A stretch of DNA of 60,000 nt from Methanobacterium sp. PtaB.Bin024 (GCA_002067065.1 MVPY01000037.1:1-60000), one strand, 5' to 3'. Counted from the stretch's first letter, positions 18,421 to 28,208 are shown. The notes: a model not told the origin generated them from the sequence alone. Numbers and translations are program-made.

Positions 18421-18753
18421 TTATTCCCTGGTTATCATCAAAAGCAGTGCTAGGGCTGTAAATTCAAGTCCTAAAAATATTAAAGGCAACACAGCATTGA
18501 TGATGGTTTCAGGAAGATTGAACACAAAATAAATGGAAAATAATATGTTCTGAACTAGGAACAGTAATGAGAATAAAACCAGGGTTGTGGTGAATTTGGA
18601 TTTTACTTTAAGGTATCTCTCCACATACACATAGAGCATTCCAATTAAAAGGATGATATTGGCAATACTGGTTATTAAAGCCGATGTTTTAACCAATGCA
18701 AACAAAGTGGGTATTAAATTTGACAGCCCAAATAGATTAATTTCCAACAACAT
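18421..18753 (-). CDS. small three-helix membrane protein of winged-helix module
   Basis: This 110-residue protein is the third three-helix paralog, more diverged than those at 2474 and 5016. It keeps YLKVKSKFTTTLVLFSLLFLVQN across helix 2 (compare TYRQVKSKFTIGLLYFSTFLLFQN), and the ending LLMITRE. It begins 40 bases after the winged-helix gene 18794-19078. The GPRLPLFLIN turn of the other copies is replaced. As with the others, no named family is recognised; a membrane partner for the regulator is my inference. Confidence 0.75.
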   Translation of the reverse strand: MLLEINLFGLSNLIPTLFALVKTSALITSIANIILLIGMLYVYVERYLKVKSKFTTTLVLFSLLFLVQNILFSIYFVFNLPETIINAVLPLIFLGLEFTALALLLMITRE

Positions 18754-18793
18754 TTTTCACACCTTCTATCCTTTTAATATAATTTAATTATGC

Positions 18794-19078
18794 CTATTCT
18801 TCATTAAATTCTTCCCAAATCCCCATAAAGATATTATAATTTTTTTCCATCTCATCAGAAAGGAAATATAATGCACCATATTTCTCCCCGGTTGATTCAA
18901 CTAAATTGTTTTCCTTCAAAACATCTATATGGTGTCTGATGGTTTTATAATCAAGTGAAAGCTTTTCTGCAAGTTTATTAGCATTATATGGTCTCTTATT
19001 GAGTTCAACTATTATTCTGCCGCGGTTTTCCCCACCTTTACTCCCGGCAATTAACCACCATAAAAACACTTTCTTCAT
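18794..19078 (-). CDS. winged-helix transcriptional regulator
   Basis: This 94-residue ArsR-like winged-helix protein is paralogous to 5386-5670 and 8222-8566. It has LWWLIAGSKGGENRGRII, the helix-turn-helix YNANKLAEKLSLDYKTIRHH, and the wing YGALYFLSDEMEKNY. The ATG at 19078 has AGGAG at a good distance. It is followed by the three-helix gene on the same strand, repeating the module seen at 5 kb. A TTCAT-N5-ATGAA palindrome and the 11-mer shared with the other module lie upstream. Confidence 0.85.
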   Translation of the reverse strand: MKKVFLWWLIAGSKGGENRGRIIVELNKRPYNANKLAEKLSLDYKTIRHHIDVLKENNLVESTGEKYGALYFLSDEMEKNYNIFMGIWEEFNEE

Positions 19079-19116
19079 AAAGGACTCCTACTAAAACGGG
19101 ATCAAACTTATTAATG

Positions 19117-19176
19117 TTCATATTACATGAATCAATGAAATAGACTTTATCATTATATTATGTACAAATAACATTC
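19117..19176 (-). promoter_or_regulatory. promoter and putative operator of second winged-helix module
   Basis: TTCAT-N5-ATGAA at 19117-19131 is a perfect 5-base inverted repeat. Further upstream on the minus strand lies GAATGTTATTT (19166-19176), identical to the 11-mer before the module at 5 kb. An AT-rich stretch between them could hold the TATA box. Confidence 0.45.
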
Positions 19177-19188
19177 GAATATTTTAAA

Positions 19189-20010
19189 TCATTTTTGCCC
19201 AGCAATATCCTCCACTGTAGCATAAGGATGGGAATACCTCCCATTAACTTCAGTATACGTTTTTATGAGGCGTGGCGATTTAATCTGGATGGCTTGCTGT
19301 GGGCAATAATTGATACAGGCATAACATGAAAAGCAGGGAACATCTTTCTGCCATAACGGTTTTTCATTCACTATTTTTATTTTTCCAGAAAGACAAACCT
19401 TCTCACAGGTCCCACAACCAACACACTTTGAATCGTGATAAAACTCGACACTGTAAAATCTATTAAAAAAGGGAAGAAGCGGAGATATAATTGAGAATAT
19501 CGGCATGTCCCTGGTAAATGTAGTATCTTTTTTGTGGCTTTTTTCTTTATTTAAAACAATTTCCTGGATTGAATCCAGATTACTTTGAACTTCAACTTCC
19601 AAATCATCTATTTCTTCTTCTGTGGCTTCATGCCAATCATCGAATTTAGGGTCGTTGTTAGCCATATTTAACGAGAAAAACGAATCTAAAACTTTACCCT
19701 TTTTTCTTAATATATTTTCCACATCAATAAATGCCCTATGTTGGGTCCCTGACCGAGTTGCTATGGCAAAAATATATTCTGCTGATTGTAAATGCAATTT
19801 CTCCAAAAATTTCCTTACAGGCCCCGGAGACATTGCCAGATGGATGGGAAAAACAAAACCAACTGTCTTTGCACTGGTTTCAACCACTCCTTTATGTAAA
19901 AGATTAACTATGGGAATTATTTTTGTCTCTGGAACTCGCTTTTGTAATTCTCTGGCTACGTGAAGTGAATTCCCGGTACCTGAAAAATAATAAATCGCAA
20001 CTTTGCCCAT
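19189..20010 (-). CDS. EFR1 family flavodoxin-ferredoxin protein
   Basis: This 273-residue EFR1-type protein fuses an N-terminal flavodoxin domain (IYYFSGTGNSLHVA, FMN loop) to a C-terminal ferredoxin with two [4Fe-4S] sites: CVGCGTCEKVC near residue 210 and CFSCYACINYCPQQAI near 235. Such proteins can pass electrons between an iron-sulfur donor and FMN. It is a distant paralog of the three tandem copies at 24185-26805, but stands alone next to the winged-helix module. Its electron partner is unknown. Confidence 0.9.
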   Translation of the reverse strand: MGKVAIYYFSGTGNSLHVARELQKRVPETKIIPIVNLLHKGVVETSAKTVGFVFPIHLAMSPGPVRKFLEKLHLQSAEYIFAIATRSGTQHRAFIDVENILRKKGKVLDSFFSLNMANNDPKFDDWHEATEEEIDDLEVEVQSNLDSIQEIVLNKEKSHKKDTTFTRDMPIFSIISPLLPFFNRFYSVEFYHDSKCVGCGTCEKVCLSGKIKIVNEKPLWQKDVPCFSCYACINYCPQQAIQIKSPRLIKTYTEVNGRYSHPYATVEDIAGQK

Positions 20011-20303
20011 AAAAAACCCTGAATGGTTTATATTGAAACTACATATTAAATCCTGTCATATCAATTTTCCATGAATTTCGTCACTGTTACATAATTTATA
20101 AATAATTTCGGGAAGAGAAATATAAACACGAAGTTTCGATTAAAGTTTCTTTCAATCCATTACGACCTTCCCATCAGCAATGTTTTACCAGTTTTTTAAT
20201 TCTACATCATTACAACGGCTTAAAACATTGGATATGAAGTATATTTCAAATAAATTTTAAATAAATGACATGTACAACGGAATAATACCATTTAAGTATC
20301 AAT

Positions 20304-22739
20304 ATGAGTCAGAATATTTTAGAAGATAAAAAGAAGGTGAAAGAAAGTTCAATTAGTGATGTTCTGGATGCTTTGTCTTCTAACCAAAAAGGACTTACCT
20401 CTGAAGAGGCAAAAAAGCGCCTTGAAACTTATGGTCCTAATGAAATTCCTGAAAAAAAAGTTAATCCTATTATCAAATTCCTTAAATACTTCTGGGGACC
20501 TATTCCATGGCTCATAGAAGTTGCAATTATCTTATCTGCTGTGATTCAACGTTATGAAGATCTGGCAATAATATTTACCTTACTGGTTATAAATGCAGTT
20601 GTAGGGTTCTGGCAGGAGCATAAAGCAGACAATGCAATCGAATTACTTAAAGAAAGACTTGCCTTGAAAGCAGATGTTCTGCGTGATGGAAAATGGCATG
20701 ATATATCTGCAAAAGAACTGGTCCCTGGCGATATTATCCATATAGGTTCGGGAGATATTGTTCCAGCTGATTGTAAGATAATGGATGAAATTTCAGCTGA
20801 TGAATCAGCTTTAACTGGGGAATCACTTCCTGTGGATAAAAAAGCTTCAGATATTGCTTATTCGGGTTCAATTATCAACCAGGGAGATACGAATGCCCTG
20901 GTTGTTGCCACTGGACTCAAAACTTTTTTTGGTAAAACTGCTCAATTAGTGGAAGAAGCTGAAACCCAGAGTTTCCTCCAAAAGACAGTTATTAAGATTG
21001 GTGATTTTTTAATTGTACTGGCAGCTATTATGGTTGCCATCATCTTTATTGCTTCCTTATTCCGTCATGAAAGCTTTTTTAACACCTTACAGTTTGCACT
21101 GGTCCTTGTAGTTGCTTCCATACCTGTGGCTCTGCCAGCTGTTCTTTCAGTTACCATGGCAGTTGGTGCTGTAGCTCTGGCTAAAAAAGAAGCAATAGTC
21201 AGTAAATTGGTGGCCATTGAAGAAATGGCAGGAGTAGATATTTTATGCAGTGATAAAACCGGCACCATCACCAAAAACAAATTGACTCTGGGGGAAATAC
21301 AACCATTTGGAAGCTTTAAAAAAGAAGATGTGCTGTTATATGGTAGACTTGCCTCACAAAAGGATAGTAAAGATCCTATAGATGTGGCAGTAGTATCTAA
21401 AGCTGGAGAAAACTCTATTGAAATAGGTGGATATAAAATAATTAAATTTAAACCCTTTGATCCTGTTTCAAAACGTACTGAAGCTATAATAGAAGACCCA
21501 GAGGGCAGCCAGTTTAAAATTTCAAAAGGTGCAACCCAAGCCATATTAGCCCTTATTGAGGAATATAGTGGTATTGATTCTGAAATGAAGGAATCTGTGG
21601 ATAATTTCGCTCAAAAAGGGTACCGTGCCTTAGGAGTTGCAAAAACCAATGAATCCGGAAAATGGGAATATGTAGGGCTTTTTGGACTTTACGATCCTCC
21701 CCGTGAAGATTCAGCAGAGACTATTAAAACTGCTGAAGATATGGGAGTAGATGTAAAGATGGTGACTGGAGACCACATTGCCATTGCCAAAGAGATATCC
21801 CAAGTGGTTAACCTTGGAACCAATATCATTATCCCCCCTGATTTTGATAATAAATCTGATAGAATAGCAGGAAAAGTTGTTGAAAAAACAGATGGATTTG
21901 CAGAAGTCTTTCCTGAACATAAATACCATATAGTGGAGTTACTTCAGAATAAAGGACATATTGTGGGTATGACTGGTGATGGAGTTAATGATTCCCCTGC
22001 ACTTAAAAGGGCTAATGTGGGCATTGCAGTCGCAGGAGCAACAGATGCGGCTAAATCCGCTGCAGACATAGTTCTTACCAGCCCAGGACTCTCAGTGATA
22101 GTTGACTCCATAAAAGAAAGCCGTAAAATTTTTCAAAGGATGAATAATTATTCTATTTACAGGATAACCGAGACCATCCGTGTTTTATTTTTCATTACAT
22201 CATCCATCCTCATATTCGATTTTTATCCCATCACTGCCCTGATGATAGTTCTACTGGCACTGTTAAATGATGGACCCATTATGACCATTGCTTATGATAA
22301 TGTAAAATACTCAAATGAACCAGAAAAATGGGATTTGAGAATGGTATTGAGCGTGGCTACATTTTTAGGTGTTTTAGGCGTTATAGAATCGTTTTTTGTG
22401 CTTTATTTAGGTATTTATATATTTCAATTGTCCATTCCCGTACTTCAATCCTTTATATATCTCAAACTCTCTGTTGCAGGTACTTTAACCGTGTATATGG
22501 CCCGAACCAAGGGTCATTTCTGGTCAATCAGACCAGCACCACAACTTTTTATTGCTATTGTATTTACACAAGTTGTAGCCACCTTGATCACGGTTTATGG
22601 AGTACTGTTGCCTGCTATGGGATGGTTTTTGGCAGCTATAATTTGGGCAGAAGCTTTAACTGCATTTTTCGTAATTGACGCCCTGAAGGTTCGTTTTTAC
22701 AAACTCTTAAAAAGAGAAGGAATTGACGTGTATAAATGA
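20304..22739 (+). CDS. P-type H+-exporting ATPase (P3A type)
   Basis: This 811-residue protein is a plasma-membrane proton-pumping P-type ATPase. It has the actuator TGES loop (DESALTGESLPV), the phosphorylation site SDKTGTITKNK with Asp near residue 316, the hinge MTGDGVNDSPALK and the M5-M6 region LNDGPIMTIAYDN. It lacks the C-terminal autoinhibitory tail of fungal and plant pumps, as do other archaeal members such as the Methanocaldococcus homolog. It uses ATP to expel protons. It is followed by an APC permease. Confidence 0.93.
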   Translation: MSQNILEDKKKVKESSISDVLDALSSNQKGLTSEEAKKRLETYGPNEIPEKKVNPIIKFLKYFWGPIPWLIEVAIILSAVIQRYEDLAIIFTLLVINAVVGFWQEHKADNAIELLKERLALKADVLRDGKWHDISAKELVPGDIIHIGSGDIVPADCKIMDEISADESALTGESLPVDKKASDIAYSGSIINQGDTNALVVATGLKTFFGKTAQLVEEAETQSFLQKTVIKIGDFLIVLAAIMVAIIFIASLFRHESFFNTLQFALVLVVASIPVALPAVLSVTMAVGAVALAKKEAIVSKLVAIEEMAGVDILCSDKTGTITKNKLTLGEIQPFGSFKKEDVLLYGRLASQKDSKDPIDVAVVSKAGENSIEIGGYKIIKFKPFDPVSKRTEAIIEDPEGSQFKISKGATQAILALIEEYSGIDSEMKESVDNFAQKGYRALGVAKTNESGKWEYVGLFGLYDPPREDSAETIKTAEDMGVDVKMVTGDHIAIAKEISQVVNLGTNIIIPPDFDNKSDRIAGKVVEKTDGFAEVFPEHKYHIVELLQNKGHIVGMTGDGVNDSPALKRANVGIAVAGATDAAKSAADIVLTSPGLSVIVDSIKESRKIFQRMNNYSIYRITETIRVLFFITSSILIFDFYPITALMIVLLALLNDGPIMTIAYDNVKYSNEPEKWDLRMVLSVATFLGVLGVIESFFVLYLGIYIFQLSIPVLQSFIYLKLSVAGTLTVYMARTKGHFWSIRPAPQLFIAIVFTQVVATLITVYGVLLPAMGWFLAAIIWAEALTAFFVIDALKVRFYKLLKREGIDVYK

Positions 22740-22820
22740 TTTAAAAATTATATGATCAATTGTAATCTTGGATATGTTCAGTCATTTAATGAAATACGAA
22801 TTTTATAAAGGGAATTTAAA

Positions 22821-24137
22821 ATGAAGAAAGGTCCACTGGGATTAGTATCAGTGATTGCAATTGGTATTGGGGGAATGGTAGGGGGAGGTATTTTTGCGGT
22901 TTTAGGATTTGCCGTGCAGCTTTCAGGAGGAGGAACCTACATTGCTTTTGCTTTAGCAGGTATCATAGCTTTAATTACTTCCTATTCCTATGCAAAATTA
23001 TCTGTGACCTATCCAAGTCAGGGAGGAACTGTTGAATTTCTAAATCAAGCTTTTGGCCCCGGATTAATCACTGGAGGATTGAATGTTCTTCTTTTTTTAA
23101 GTTATATTGTAATGCTCTCTCTTTATTCCTATGCCTTTGGTAGCTATTTTTCAAGTTTTTTTCCACTAGATGCTCAAGCTTTTTGGAAGCATATTGGTAC
23201 CACTGGAATTATAATTCTAATGACCGTGTTAAATATCTTAGGAGCCAAAGCTGTTGGAAAAGCAGAAGAATGGATCGTGGGATTTAAAATTTCTATTTTG
23301 ATGCTCTTCATAGTGACCGGGATTTGGAGCGTGAATACAGGTCATTTACAGCCATCCACCTGGACCCCAATCCTTTCACTTGTTGCTGGGGGAATGATAA
23401 TCTTTGTGGCCTATGAAGGATTCGAACTCATTGCTAATGCTGCAGAAGATGTGAAAAATCCATCAAAAACGCTGCCACGAGCTTACTATGTGTCAGTTAT
23501 TTTTGTTATAATATTATATGTTCTGATATCCATTGTTACTGTTGGAAATCTCCAGGTTAATCAAATTGTGGCTGCAAAGGATTATGCCCTTGCTGCTGCT
23601 GCCAAACCATTTCTGGGAGTTTTTGGATTTACACTAGTAGCAATTGCTGCTCTTCTTTCAACAGGTTCTGCTATTAACGCTACTCTTTACGGAACAGCAA
23701 GAGTCAGCTATATCATTGCAAAAGATGGGGAATTACCAGCCAAATTAGAAAAAAATATATGGAATCGACCTATTAGTGGATTGTTAATTACATCGGTGCT
23801 TACTTTAATAATAGCCAATATTTTCGATATATCCAGTATTGCCACCATGGGAAGTGCAGGATTTCTAATTATTTTCGCTGCAGTAAACGCTTCTAATTTA
23901 AAAGTACATACAAAGACAGCAAGTAACAGATATATCCCTACATTGGGTGTTATCACATGTTCTTTCGCATTATTTGCATTGTTATGGCAAACAGCACTTT
24001 CATCACCATTCGACATTTTAATACTGTTAATATTAGTAGGGGCCGCTTTTACCATTGAAATAATCTATATCAAATTTACAGGAAGAAAGATTTTAACCAT
24101 GATCAAATCTGAAGTGAAATCCAAAAAAGAAATTTGA
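22821..24137 (+). CDS. APC superfamily amino acid permease
   Basis: This 438-residue protein has about 12 hydrophobic helices and the APC helix-1 signature IGIGGMVGGGIFAVLG, which binds the substrate backbone, plus YEGFELIANAAEDVKNP after helix 6. It is most likely an amino acid permease or antiporter driven by the ion gradient. AAGGGAAT precedes the ATG. It lies 81 bases after the proton ATPase gene, so the two may share a transcript and act together in amino acid or acid-stress transport. Specific substrate unknown. Confidence 0.88.
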   Translation: MKKGPLGLVSVIAIGIGGMVGGGIFAVLGFAVQLSGGGTYIAFALAGIIALITSYSYAKLSVTYPSQGGTVEFLNQAFGPGLITGGLNVLLFLSYIVMLSLYSYAFGSYFSSFFPLDAQAFWKHIGTTGIIILMTVLNILGAKAVGKAEEWIVGFKISILMLFIVTGIWSVNTGHLQPSTWTPILSLVAGGMIIFVAYEGFELIANAAEDVKNPSKTLPRAYYVSVIFVIILYVLISIVTVGNLQVNQIVAAKDYALAAAAKPFLGVFGFTLVAIAALLSTGSAINATLYGTARVSYIIAKDGELPAKLEKNIWNRPISGLLITSVLTLIIANIFDISSIATMGSAGFLIIFAAVNASNLKVHTKTASNRYIPTLGVITCSFALFALLWQTALSSPFDILILLILVGAAFTIEIIYIKFTGRKILTMIKSEVKSKKEI

Positions 24138-24184
24138 AGAGTAATAATAGATTAAATTAGCTGTTTAACATTTTATAACACCTA

Positions 24185-25048
24185 TTAATCCTGATTTAAC
24201 ATGTCTGAAACTTTAACATCAGGGTGATGGTATCGAATGGTATTTTCAAGTTCACTGCTTTGGATTGCCTCCTGGGGGCACCAGTGAAAACAGGCCAGGC
24301 AAAATTCACATTTATGCTGCCATTCAGGCCGCTCATCAACTAGTTCAATATCTTTTACCGGACAGATTCTGGCACAAGTTCCACAACCAGCACAATTATC
24401 ATTTGTATAAAAACTCCTGTCCATATTTGGCAACATTTCAACATATGACCCGTTATTTAAATTATAATATTGTTTTAAACATCTACGTGTTACGGGTTTA
24501 AAAAGAAAAATGAGCGGAGCCACTATAAATTGGATTAGACTATAAATTTTGCCAGCCAGCACATTGGGAGTGTCGAATCTGACTTCTCTACGGGCATTAA
24601 TATGTTCATATATAACATCCATGTTTTCTTCCCAAACACGGAACATTTTTTGCTGTTTTTCTGGACTGTTGAGTGATGAGCCTCCCATGTTATATGGCAT
24701 GTTAACTGTGAATCCTGCAGCGAGCCTGCCACCATGTGACCTTAAAATTTCATCTAATAATTTCAGTGCATTAACTGAGACGCTTCCATAGGTACAAATG
24801 GCGAATATGTATTTTGAATCGATGTTTTCCAATTTCAAAACAAATCTCCTGACGATAAGTGGAACACCACCATATGGCTCATAATAAGTTGGGAAAACAA
24901 TTCCGATGACATCTGCATCTGTTCTTATAGGTCCTTTATCCACTACTGATGCTAGGGAAATGAGTTTTCCATTGGTTTTCTCGGCCAAGTCTCGGGCTAT
25001 AGCCAGGGAATTCCCAGTACCTGAAAAATAGTAGATTTCCGTTGCCAT
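24185..25048 (-). CDS. EFR1 family flavodoxin-ferredoxin protein
   Basis: This 287-residue EFR1-type fusion has the FMN loop IYYFSGTGNSLAIA at the N-terminus and two C-terminal [4Fe-4S] motifs, CAGCGTCARICPVKD and CEFCLACFHWCPQEAI. A hydrophobic stretch FIVAPLIFLF near residue 170 between the two domains suggests loose membrane contact. It is the last of three tandem EFR1 genes; the conserved DADVIGIVFPTYYEP region and the ending YHHPDVKVSDMLNQ show the common origin. It probably acts in electron transfer between a ferredoxin and a flavin acceptor. Confidence 0.88.
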   Translation of the reverse strand: MATEIYYFSGTGNSLAIARDLAEKTNGKLISLASVVDKGPIRTDADVIGIVFPTYYEPYGGVPLIVRRFVLKLENIDSKYIFAICTYGSVSVNALKLLDEILRSHGGRLAAGFTVNMPYNMGGSSLNSPEKQQKMFRVWEENMDVIYEHINARREVRFDTPNVLAGKIYSLIQFIVAPLIFLFKPVTRRCLKQYYNLNNGSYVEMLPNMDRSFYTNDNCAGCGTCARICPVKDIELVDERPEWQHKCEFCLACFHWCPQEAIQSSELENTIRYHHPDVKVSDMLNQD

Positions 25049-25094
25049 AATACTCGTTTGAACTTAAATTTCCTTAATTCTTAAATGAGACTCC

Positions 25095-25940
25095 CTAATC
25101 TTTAAATGAGGTCTGACTTAGCATATCTTTAACTCTAATATCCGGATGATGATATCTTATCTCGTCTGATATCCATGCTCCATGAATTGCACTCCTGGGA
25201 CACCAGTTAAAACAGGCAAAACACTGCTCACAGTGATGCTGCCATTCTGGTTTCTCTTCTACTATATTGATGTTATGTACCGGGCAAACCCGTGAACAGG
25301 TGCCACAGCCTTCACAATTATCATCCGCATAATAACTCAGATCTGTGGATAACACTAATTCTTCAAAAGACATATCTGACGTATTTAACAGTTCTTCCAG
25401 CATTTTATAAGTTTTTGATTTTAAATAAGAAAAATAGGGGGCAGCAAGTATTTTAATGGGTAAACCCATGGTTTCAAATTTACCTGTTTTCTGTGCATTC
25501 ACGTATTCTGAAATCGTTTCAAGTTGATTATTCCAGTTATTAAACATTTCTTCCTGTTTTTTTTCAGGGATGGATTTTGTATTATCTGGCATTTGTACTG
25601 TGAAGCCTGCAGCGAGCTTACCACCCTTTGATTTTATGATGTTCTGTAAATTTTCTATGGTTGCCCCAGACCAGCCCCCACAGGTGCAAACTGCGAATAT
25701 ATACTTAGAATCCGTGTTTTCAAGTTTTTTGGCGAATCTTTGAATTATAAGTGGAACACCGTTAACCACTGAATGATAAACCGGGAACACAACCCCCATA
25801 CTTTCTGCATCAGTTTTTATGTTCTCTTCACTCATCACAGAAGCAATTGGAACCAATTTTCCATTAGTTTTCTCTGCAATATCCTGCGCTACCACCAGAG
25901 AATTTCCCGTACCTGAAAAATAATATATTTCTGTGGTCAT
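25095..25940 (-). CDS. EFR1 family flavodoxin-ferredoxin protein
   Basis: This 281-residue protein is the middle copy of the EFR1 tandem array. It has the FMN loop IYYFSGTGNSLVVA, the flavin-side segment CTCGGWSGATIENLQNI, and two [4Fe-4S] clusters CEGCGTCSRVCPVHN and CEQCFACFNWCPRSAIHG. It is closest to the neighbour at 25963-26805, with which it shares the GAWISDEIRYHHPDI tail, indicating a recent duplication. It is about 45 bases from the copy on each side. Confidence 0.88.
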   Translation of the reverse strand: MTTEIYYFSGTGNSLVVAQDIAEKTNGKLVPIASVMSEENIKTDAESMGVVFPVYHSVVNGVPLIIQRFAKKLENTDSKYIFAVCTCGGWSGATIENLQNIIKSKGGKLAAGFTVQMPDNTKSIPEKKQEEMFNNWNNQLETISEYVNAQKTGKFETMGLPIKILAAPYFSYLKSKTYKMLEELLNTSDMSFEELVLSTDLSYYADDNCEGCGTCSRVCPVHNINIVEEKPEWQHHCEQCFACFNWCPRSAIHGAWISDEIRYHHPDIRVKDMLSQTSFKD

Positions 25941-25962
25941 AATGGCCTCTTCTCTTATTCCC

Positions 25963-26805
25963 TTAATCTTTAAATGAAACCTGGTTCATCATATCTGCAA
26001 CTTCAATGTCAGGATGATGATACCTTACTTCCTCAGATATCCATTCTCCGTGAATTGCTCCATTGGGGCACCAGTTTAAGCAGGCAAAACATATCTCACA
26101 ATGATGTTGCCATTCCGGTCTTCCTTCGATTATTTTAATGTTGTGCACTGGACAAACCTGTGAACATGTTCCGCATCCCTCGCAATTGTCATCAGTGAAA
26201 AAACGTTTGTCTGATAGCCATACCCACTGTTTAAAATCTGAATCTGGTGATTCTGAGATTTTTTTGAAAAATTTGAAAGTTTTGTTTTTATAATAGAAAA
26301 AAATCGGGGTCAATGCTATTTTAAGAGGCAGTCCCATGGTTTCAAATTCTCCCTCATCTCGGGCTTTCACATATTTATGGATAAATTCCAACTTGTTATC
26401 CCACTCATCAAACAGTTTTTGTTGCTCGTCCGCAGACACTGCATCTATATTACTTGGCATTTGCACAGTGAAGCCCGCAGAAAGTTTACCTCCTTTTGAT
26501 TCTATAATTTTCCCTAAATTTTCTATGGTAGCCGCAGAAAAACCACCACAAGTGCAAACTGCGAATATATACTTTGAATTCATTTCCATGTTTTCAACAA
26601 ATCTTTGCACAAGGTTAGGGATTCCATTGATAGCTGAAAAATGAACTGGGAAAACAATTCCTATCGCATCTGCATCTGTTCTTATAGGTCCTTTATCCAC
26701 TACCGATGCTATTGGAATCAATGTCCCATCGATTTTATTGGCAATGTCCCTGGCTACAGTCAGCGAATTCCCTGTACCTGAAAAATAATAGATCTCAGTG
26801 CCCAT
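25963..26805 (-). CDS. EFR1 family flavodoxin-ferredoxin protein
   Basis: This 280-residue EFR1 protein is the first of the three tandem copies on the minus strand. FMN loop IYYFSGTGNSLTVA, flavin-side CTCGGFSAATIENLGK, and two [4Fe-4S] sites CEGCGTCSQVCPVHN and CEICFACLNWCPNGAIHG are complete. Only 22 bases separate it from the next copy, so all three are likely co-transcribed. The flavodoxin gene at 26845-27309 lies just upstream on the same strand, pointing to one redox operon. Confidence 0.88.
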   Translation of the reverse strand: MGTEIYYFSGTGNSLTVARDIANKIDGTLIPIASVVDKGPIRTDADAIGIVFPVHFSAINGIPNLVQRFVENMEMNSKYIFAVCTCGGFSAATIENLGKIIESKGGKLSAGFTVQMPSNIDAVSADEQQKLFDEWDNKLEFIHKYVKARDEGEFETMGLPLKIALTPIFFYYKNKTFKFFKKISESPDSDFKQWVWLSDKRFFTDDNCEGCGTCSQVCPVHNIKIIEGRPEWQHHCEICFACLNWCPNGAIHGEWISEEVRYHHPDIEVADMMNQVSFKD

Positions 26806-26844
26806 GGTTAACCCCCATTTTAAATTGAAAACCTAAAATAAATT

Positions 26845-27309
26845 TTAGAATAATACACTGAATCTTCGAATTAACTCCTCAATCTTTTCATCAGTGTTGC
26901 CTCTCCAGATAATGATGTCTGTTCCCACCACAGTTCCACCTTTGGACTGGCAGATTTCTTTCATCTTGCTGATGGCCTTATTTCCACCGGTCCAGTTAAA
27001 AGGCAATCCCTTGGTGACGAAACAGGCGATTTTTTTATTCTGCAGTGATGGGATCTGCTCCAAGTAGGCAGCCATTGCAGGTGCCAGGTTAAAGGCATGT
27101 ACTGGTGCGCCAAAAATTATGGCATCATATTCAGCCACCTCTGGTGCATTCTGGAACTCCACATCCTTGGCCCGTGGAGGTACCTCACCCACAGGAATTA
27201 CTCGCTGGATTTCAACATCATATCCATCACTTTGAAACTTATCTTGAAGCTTTAAAGCCACAGAATAGGTGTTTTCAGTTTGGGAATATATTATTATCCC
27301 TATTTTCAT
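26845..27309 (-). CDS. flavodoxin family protein
   Basis: This 154-residue protein is a flavodoxin with the FMN phosphate loop in IIIYSQTENTYSVALKL and the flavin-side loops IIFGAPVHAFNLAPAMAAYL and CFVTKGLPFNWTGGN. The aligned segment VTKGLPFNWTGG is typical of NAD(P)H-dependent or F420-linked FMN reductases. Its ATG has a strong AAGGAGGGG site. It opens the run of EFR1 genes, so it may exchange electrons with them. The MBL-fold gene at 27338-28024 is 28 bases upstream. Confidence 0.88.
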   Translation of the reverse strand: MKIGIIIYSQTENTYSVALKLQDKFQSDGYDVEIQRVIPVGEVPPRAKDVEFQNAPEVAEYDAIIFGAPVHAFNLAPAMAAYLEQIPSLQNKKIACFVTKGLPFNWTGGNKAISKMKEICQSKGGTVVGTDIIIWRGNTDEKIEELIRRFSVLF

Positions 27310-27337
27310 AACTAAACCCCTCCTTTTTATCCTTTTT

Positions 27338-28024
27338 TTATTCTTTCACTTTTGGTTCCTTCACCCCGGTTAAAAGATTCCAGGGGAAAGGTTCCCCATG
27401 ACCCGGGTAAACATTAACAATATTTAACTTCTTTAATTTCTCAATACTACTATTTGCAGCCTTTTTATCATCCATAATAGAATTTAAAGCTGGTTTGTCA
27501 GTGTTGGTTAGGAGGTCGCCACAGAAAAGATCCCCCTGATCAGTTAGTATTCCTATGGATCCCAGGGAGTGGCCAGGAATATGTACCACCTTGGCATTTA
27601 ATCCATAGTCAGCAAGATCGTAACCATCTTCAACATAAAAATCAGGTGTAAAACGATTAGATTTACTTAATCCCATGAAAGGCTTCATTAGTTTAGAAAG
27701 GAGATTTCCTTTCCTTTTCCACAGCATATCTCCCTGTTGAACCATTCCATCATCATCACGATGCATGGCTATCTTGGTACCATATTTATCCCGGAGATAT
27801 GCAGCATTCCCTGCATGGTCGGAATCTCCATGGGTTATCATGATTAAATCAAGATTTCCTGGTTTACAACCTGCCTTTTCCAGCTGGTTTTCAATTTCAC
27901 CACGATTTCCTGAACTTCCAGTATCTATTAAAACAAAACTATTATTAACTTTTATAAGATAACAGTTTACACTGGCTAAACCAGCAAATATTTTTAATTT
28001 AATGGTTCTGATTTCTGGTGGCAT
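27338..28024 (-). CDS. MBL-fold metallohydrolase
   Basis: This protein of about 228 residues is a metallo-beta-lactamase-fold hydrolase. The HxHxDH-like motif ITHGDSDHAGN, the further ligands PGHSLGS and FCGDLL (Asp) and the last histidine in YPGHGEP make a full two-metal site. The frame is open from 28063, but the ATG at 28024 has GGGGGA just ahead. It heads the operon into the flavodoxin and EFR1 genes, so it could be a redox or lactone-type enzyme of that cluster; the substrate is unknown. Confidence 0.87.
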   Translation of the reverse strand: MPPEIRTIKLKIFAGLASVNCYLIKVNNSFVLIDTGSSGNRGEIENQLEKAGCKPGNLDLIMITHGDSDHAGNAAYLRDKYGTKIAMHRDDDGMVQQGDMLWKRKGNLLSKLMKPFMGLSKSNRFTPDFYVEDGYDLADYGLNAKVVHIPGHSLGSIGILTDQGDLFCGDLLTNTDKPALNSIMDDKKAANSSIEKLKKLNIVNVYPGHGEPFPWNLLTGVKEPKVKE

Positions 28025-28208
28025 AGTTCCCCCAATTGGTAGAATATTTCGGACCCTTCCCAATTTGAAATTGTTAGTTAACTCTTTTTTTGTAACTGAT
28101 TATATAATTATCATCCTTTTTGTAAGTAATAATTTCACTAATTCCACAAATACATAAAACTTTAAAAAATAGTTTTAAGGCCCGTATTGGGCCATATTTT
28201 ACCAAATG

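Noticed and set aside
20011..20303. Region between the EFR1 and proton ATPase genes
   Set aside because: A TACAACGG word occurs twice, but spacing and context do not support an operator; nothing else is seen.
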